Shown piece by piece: positions 57,724-64,000 of a stretch of 64,000 bases of DNA. Origin of the DNA: Bugula neritina (lineage: Eukaryota > Bryozoa > Gymnolaemata > Cheilostomatida > Bugulidae); the NCBI GenBank assembly GCA_964035545.1, contig OZ037766.1:15516722-15580721 (forward strand), read 5' to 3'. The stretch's first letter is position 1. Each line of letters opens with the position of its first letter. Both the position numbers and the translations under genes were made by a program. The notes beneath the pieces are model-generated. The model was not told where the DNA came from. It searched no databases and was given only the letters and a program-made list of their open reading frames with translations.

Positions 57724-59416
57724 GAAATTTGTAAACCTGTATGCATGCTAAATGCTCCAAATTTCATTTTTCATTATATCTTTTAACAAATAAATTGCTG
57801 TATATACTTCGTATTACAAATTATAATTTCAGTTTTGCTGATGCTTTTAATCATAACTGTACACATATATATGCACAAAGCAACAAGGCTAAAGCAGGTT
57901 GCATACTGTTTTATATACAAAGAGTTGAAATCTTAAGAGCTTGCAAGGTGAGATGAAAACACAATAGCCAGCAGCAAACGATAATAAAATGTTAAACATT
58001 TTATTTTACAGCCAAATATGAAACTTGGAGCTCAAGATAATTTCACCACTTCTAGAAAACAAACATAGTTTCGTGATAATTATTTATTGATTTTTGTTGC
58101 TCTTGAGACTTTAGGTTTAAAGATGCCATTTTGTATCATAGCATTTGAAAATTAGTCATGCTATGCTGTGCAGGATTAGATATTATAGATTTATGTGTTA
58201 ACAGTTACATGCTCATCACACTTTTAGTTTGTAACTAATACATTTTTTGATCAGAGTGAAGATTTCTTCATTATGTTAAAATATACAAATTAAATTCAAC
58301 AAGGGCGGTGTATTGTATGAAACTCATATTGCAAATATAACACCGCAGTAGCATCTTTATTATTGCAATTATTATATGTCAGTGAATAATTTATTACAAT
58401 TTTTTTTCATTAATTTTTTCAAGTCAATACCCTACTTTCCAAATTTGTAAATTTTAAGAATATGTAGCACCCAATAATCCACATGAACCTATTAATTTAA
58501 AGATTATTTTCTTGGGATTTTATAGGACTTGCACTGCTGCATAACAACCTTGAAACATGACAAATTAGATAGTTAAAGCCATTGGTTCAACATATTGATC
58601 ATTTCTGAGACGTGTTAGAATGAAGCGTTGTAGTAAGGCATTACTTTTACCAATTCTATGAACGTAAGATGTGATAATTAAAAATTGATTATACTACGCA
58701 CCTGGGCATATAATCATGCACAAAACTGAAATATGAAATTCTTTATGCATGTACCAGTAGTTCTATGATTACCTGGCTTTGAATTTAGACTAGTAATATT
58801 GATTAGCAGATGATGGTTAGTTAGGCCCAAATTTAGAGCAGTTACTTGAGAGAAAATTTTATTTCTAAATTTTTTAGAATAATAAAGATTCGAATGCAAT
58901 AACATTAACCTTTATTGACACTATTACATTCATTCTTTGGTGTTCTACAATTATCTCCACAGGTACAAACATATGTGAGATTACTATAACAAATAATATT
59001 TGTATGGAAGCTAGTACAAGTAATATTGCAATAATTATATTCACGGGGTAAGAGTGAGGGGCATATGAACATACAGACACAGAGTTAAGCTTTCACATAA
59101 TAATACTGATATACAAATTGAGAATGAATGTTAACTCACGAAGAATCAGTAGCTGCAACAAGTAAAGAGCATTAAAGTGAAAATATCAATAGTAATTGAA
59201 AAAGCAATAATATTTTTGTACATTACAAACCCGTTTGATAAGTACAAAACATAGCAATTAAAAACTTTTCAACAAATTCAGAGTGTCCAAAATTAAACAT
59301 CAACTAGTAAATTCAATTTATGAAACACAAAGCAAGTATTGGAGTTCTTCATGCCATTACTGTGATAGCACCAACAAAATGTGTTCCTTGAGGTAAATAT
59401 GGTATGTACGCTTAAA
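57724..59416. other. Spacer between the GPCR and PRDM genes (tail to tail)
   Basis: AATAAA at 57789-57794 is a likely polyadenylation signal for the GPCR. A minus-strand AATAAA at 58911-58916 could serve the zinc-finger gene, giving a 3'UTR of about 500 bases. No gene is seen. Confidence 0.55.
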
Positions 59417-62400
59417 TCAATGCTGATTGGTCTGGTACACAATAGGTATTAGGTCAGTGTCATTGGTCGTTCCATCAGAATTAAGAAATATTGGAGTAAG
59501 ACCAGCAAGGACCTTCAACCCATCAGCGGTGTAGTCATTAGACAGACTGTCACTAGGCAAGGTCTGACTCGAATCCATCATCATACTCGAATGTCTGTTC
59601 AGAGAATCTAAGTTGACTGCAGCAGATGCAGTGTTTGTATCTTGAGGCAGTAAGTATGTAGTGACTGTATTGTCAGGCTGAACGGGAAGCCTTATAGAAT
59701 CACCAGTTAAATAATACCTTGGCAAAGTACCGTCACCTTGCGGAGTCATTGGATCACCAGAGATGACATAACGACTGCTGCTGTCAACTGTTCCATGCTG
59801 CCATGAAACTTGAGGCTTTTGTGAAGAGCTAAGATTTGATGATGATGTTGCAATATTATTGAGGAAGCTGTTAATGCTATTGCGCTGACCTTGGGCAAGA
59901 CTTTGGACTGGTGTAAAACCAACAGGGTCATTGTGACCGCTAGTTCTAGTGTTCAACAGGGGAGTGATGTGTACTGTAGTGCTGGAAGAGCCAAGGTCAG
60001 GGGCATTAGCCAGAGGTAAGGAAGAAGAGCTGCCCTCCATCAGGTTAGTCTCTACTAACAACTGTTGAATGGAACGAGTGAACTCAGACGCAGTTAGCTC
60101 AGAAAGCTGCTCGGTCTTTGAGTTTCTACCTCTTGATGACTTCACTGTTCTCTGTCCATCAGGATGTATCTTCACATGATGTCTTTTAAGATGATCTGAC
60201 CGAGCAAACTTCATGAAACATATATTACACTCAAAGTTCTTCTCTTTGGTATGAGTCAACAAATGGCGATCACGATCTTTCAATGCAAAAAACCTCTTTT
60301 CACACGTAGTACATTTGTATTTCTTCTCCATAATGCCCCGACTTTTATAAGATCCAGCGTGAACTTTAATGTGTTGAGTGACGGTAACCGAGCTATCGAA
60401 TAGTTTATGACAGAGAGAACATTCTAGAGAACCCTCTTCTTCCACTTTATGTAAGGCTGTGTGCACATTGTATGATAACTTACTCGTATATTGCTTCTTG
60501 CAGTGATTGTAAGTGCATTTAAATAACTGCCTGCTGCTATCATGCACAACCAAATGGGCATTGAGATTGTCTTTCCGAACAAATGCCTACCAACACAAAA
60601 ATATTCATTTACATTTCCACCAGCTACCAACAGCATATACTACACCTACTACCATCTTCAAAGCGTGTAGACATGGTAGCTTACATTTTCAGCTTTACCT
60701 TTTCTTAACAGAAGTTGGTAAACTAGCTTGTTTAACTAAAATGGGTGCAGATATATTGTAACTTAAAGGAAAAACAGCTCATTAGCTTACAGAGCGCGCT
60801 GGTTGAACATCTTACCTTGCCACAATGCGTGCATGTGAAATCCCGCGATCCATGAGTGAGAAGATGTCTATCAAGTTTAAATTTAGTGTTGAAATTCTTA
60901 AAGCATTCTGTAATATGGCACTTGTAAGGATATTCCCCTGTATGAACATGCATGTGTATATCCAGCCTAAAAAAACCAAGTAGACATTGACATTGATATA
61001 AGAGTATTTCGAAGAAAAATGGTTTGTCATCTTTTTCAACTACTAAATAAGCTAAATCACAGGTGTTCTGGCAAAACATATAATGCATAACCAGAGCAAA
61101 TTAGTATTTAAGGGTCAGCCAAGTTAAAGCAACAACTAAAGGATGCTAGATTGCTGCCGTGCTACTCACCTTCGTCTGCTATTGAATGAGCTGTCACATT
61201 CCTGACACTTGACCTGCTCAGCCGTATCCTTCTGGTACCTTCTGACAGGCATCTTGCGGGATGCTGATTTCTTCCGGTTCTTATCTCCAGCCGTTATTTT
61301 AGTTTTAGGTAAAGATCCAAGTTTTTGTGGTTTGCCTTTCCGTTTATTCCGAGTTCGACCTCCTTTCATACCAGGGCCTACAAACCAGTTCTTCAAATTG
61401 AAGTATTTTATTTATGTACATATAATTAAAACAATAAATTATAAGATTATTGGATGCAATGAATGCAAAGAAGTACCTATACACCTAGTATATCGCACAA
61501 GTTTGTATTACATTACATACATTTAGCTGGTTGACCTAGTTGATTCCCAGATATATTGAAATCTCGCATAAGCAACATCAACATACCAGGAATAATCTGG
61601 TCATTAGCTGAACAATAAAATCTCACCTGTTTTAAGTGCTTCATTTGGACAGTTATGGGCATCAAACGATTCAAAATCAGAAAACACCAAATCACACGTA
61701 TCACAGGGGAAGCCATCCTTGAAGATTACCTTTTTTTCAAGCGGAGGTAAAGCAGCACCTGAAAATCATCATAAGTGATAAGAGCGAACCAGAAAAACGT
61801 AAGAAAATAAAATAGTGAACAGGGTAGCAAGTGTTAAAATAGAGAAAAAAAAAACTGCAGAAGTATTGCGAAGCTAAAAGAGCAGAGAAAGATATATCAA
61901 AGGAAAAGTTATGATTTTGAAGCAGAACCAAAAAAGATGTTCATAGAAAAATGGCAAAATTAGTGAGAGAGCGACCTAATACCTTACTCAAACTAATTTT
62001 ATTTCAACAATATTATTTAAGCAGATGCACACACATAAATCTTATTTTTAAACACTAAACATTGTGAGCAATAAAGTAGAGTAAAAGCTATAATACAATA
62101 TATACTATGCAAAAAAGTACTTTGGTAAGTGCTTACTGGATTGCTTAAGAGTTTTCACACCCATTAAAAGAGCATAACTCTCAGATAAGCCAACTCTCAA
62201 TTCTTCACCAACGTCAATGTTCTGAAAAACAATAGTAAATCAAATGTTAAGAAAAACACAATTCACATAGAATGCAGCACACATTTAAAATGAGACTGTC
62301 TTTGAGATGACTAATCTCTTGTTGAATGTTAACTTTATTATCCCCTCTTTGTGAGATAGTTGGAAGCTGTCCGGATATGAAATAAAATTCAAATTTGCTC

Positions 62401-64000
62401 AAAAGCAATTGTGGTTTGACTATGATTACGAAATACTTCACCTCATGACGCAATGTAAACCAGTAAAATTTTTACTATTGAACAACTAACAATGGCTTTT
62501 AAAAAGTTATATAATTGTGGTAGTAAAAACTTTACTTACGCATATGGAGGAAAAGTAAATGTTTCCATTGTGCTGGTAAGCAATAAGATTCTGTTCAAAC
62601 AGAGTACTAGCCAACCGTATGAACATCATCCAATTACACATATTCTCATCTGAGGTGTCCAAATATTCAAACGTGTGGCGTGACTTGAAAACCTTGTGAT
62701 ATAACATATAATAACAGTGTAAACAGTCACCTTGTAATATAACATATAACAATGTCAAAAGCAAAAACATAAAATTATGTAAATAATTTAGAGTTGCTAC
62801 TATTTAAAATCCATTACTGTAACAACTTTTTGAATTATACTAGAAGATGAATAAGCTGACTGATTTCAATGCTACTAAACTATCAAGTTATTGCAATAGT
62901 AGATATTTCTAGTGAACCAGTTTGGCTGAAAACTCCCACTAAAAGTTAACTTGTACTGCAACCACAACAACATGGCCTAACTACTAGCTCAAATTATATA
63001 GTCATGAGTGAAAAACTTTGTCTGCCTACAATAAGTTATTCTAGCAGCAAGAGTTTGTACAGCACAACTAAAAGCCTATTTGATTGTATCTAGTGTAGTG
63101 TAGAATTAGCTTTTAGTATGGGGCCCATCAACACTACTGAGTTCATTGATGGCACATTATTTTCTTCAACACAAATATGACGAAGCTCAAAACATGTAAC
63201 TAATATAATGGCAGCCATATGCAATGAGTTTATACATGTTATCAGATTTAGTGAAAGCAACAAAAAACTACAACCATTTATGAAGAGACTTACCTTGAAT
63301 GTGTACTTTTCCTGCTGCGCTTTGTCGATTTGATCAACTGAGAGTTTAGGTGCAATAAAGGGACCAAATCTGGTGCACTTTTTGATTCGCTTGTTACATA
63401 TGACGGCAGCCTTGTGGTCAGCAGTTGAGCCGATACTGAAATGATTTGGTAAGGTTTGCCGAGCTAGACTAATCGGCTTTGCATCTCGAATCACAGTGGA
63501 GGGGTGGTCAGGACAATCTGTGTTTTTACTGGTGCCACAATCTTCACACCCTAGTCAGTAGATAGACAAACTAACTTACTTATAGATTAATTACGGAAAA
63601 AAACAGTTGTGCATTTGAAAATATCGGAACGAGCTAGCTTTTACTACATAAAATTGATGATGACAAAACAATTTATACTCACATATAAGCTTGTCATTGA
63701 AGGCTTCTTCTTCAAGATTACTTGTACTCAAGGTTTCCGAGTTCACGTTTAACGTAACTGAATCGGGTTGAAGCTTGTTGAGGGATTGGTCGGAATTAAT
63801 GACCATCAGAGCATCATTCTGAGAATTATTGCTTATGGCATTACTTTGCGATTGGTGTTCTATATAGGTTGGAGGGTTTTTATTGTAAATGTGAACGCTG
63901 GATGCAGTGTTGAAGCTATCTTTCATTAAGTCTGCCGACATCAACGGCTGTTGCACATTGTGATACAAGTCTGGAATTATGTGCTCTTGGTTGAGTTGAT
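59417..64000 (-). CDS. PRDM-family PR-domain zinc-finger protein, 5' end beyond the window (823 aa seen)
   Basis: Minus-strand exons are 64000(partial)-63683, 63550-63294, 62692-62540, 62221-62137, 61758-61627, 61377-61170, 60966-60816 and 60586-59417. All have GT-AG borders and consistent phases. Order: an Asn/Gln/Ser-rich N-terminal part; a zinc knuckle (WCEDC then CPDH); a PR/SET domain with CNWMMFIR and EQNLIAYQ; a C2HC finger (CDTC, H, C); a basic Lys/Arg stretch; seven C2H2 fingers, two of them with C-X4-C spacing; and a Ser/Thr/Asn-rich C-terminal region of about 260 aa. PRDM proteins are nuclear DNA-binding regulators, some with histone methyltransferase activity. The PR domain reminds me most of PRDM10 (CNWMMFVR, EQNLVAYQ), but the finger set differs, so orthology is open. 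The catalytic status of the PR domain is unknown. Confidence 0.88.

Overview
This is a 64 kb piece of an AT-rich, intron-containing animal genome. Bilaterian gene families (aminergic GPCR, PR-domain zinc-finger protein, CCDC89-like coiled coil, actins) are split by GT-AG introns and separated by long AT-rich spacers full of simple repeats, miniature DNA transposons, tRNA-derived repeats and retroelements. An invertebrate is likely, possibly a lophotrochozoan, but the species cannot be fixed from the sequence alone. All exon boundaries below were read by hand from splice consensus and reading-frame continuity.

Left third (1.8-26 kb): four actin-family genes. Actin A (minus, 6 exons, 376 aa) and actin B (minus, 6 exons, 375 aa) are full-length but strongly divergent, with changes in the nucleotide pocket and loss of the methylated histidine. 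Actins C (plus) and D (minus) are conventional and almost identical. They lie tail to tail as an inverted duplication, with different first-exon N-termini and different promoters. Both promoters carry perfect CArG boxes and TATA boxes, and D also has a MEF2 site. All four genes share the same splice positions, so they come from one ancestral intron-bearing gene.

Middle (26-41.8 kb): mostly non-coding. It holds a few unassigned exon-like segments, trinucleotide-periodic arrays, two tandem tRNA-like units, and a nested mobile-element block. In that block a very young LTR retrotransposon (identical 352-bp LTRs, ATAA target duplication) sits inside a TTA-flanked MITE. The element keeps gag, protease, the linker before integrase and the integrase zinc-binding domain, but has lost reverse transcriptase, RNase H and the integrase core. 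It carries a textbook -1 frameshift signal and a third, apparently spliced, zinc-finger ORF. A decayed LINE reverse-transcriptase fragment follows.

Right third (43-64 kb): a six-exon coiled-coil gene resembling CCDC89 (plus), a two-exon amine-type GPCR with a very long third cytoplasmic loop (plus), and the 3' eight exons of a PRDM-family PR/SET zinc-finger gene (minus) that runs off the right edge.

The genes do not form an operon or a common pathway. The actin cluster is the only functionally coherent group. The items most worth following up are the retrotransposon's coding strategy and the contrast between homogenised (C/D) and divergent (A/B) actins.
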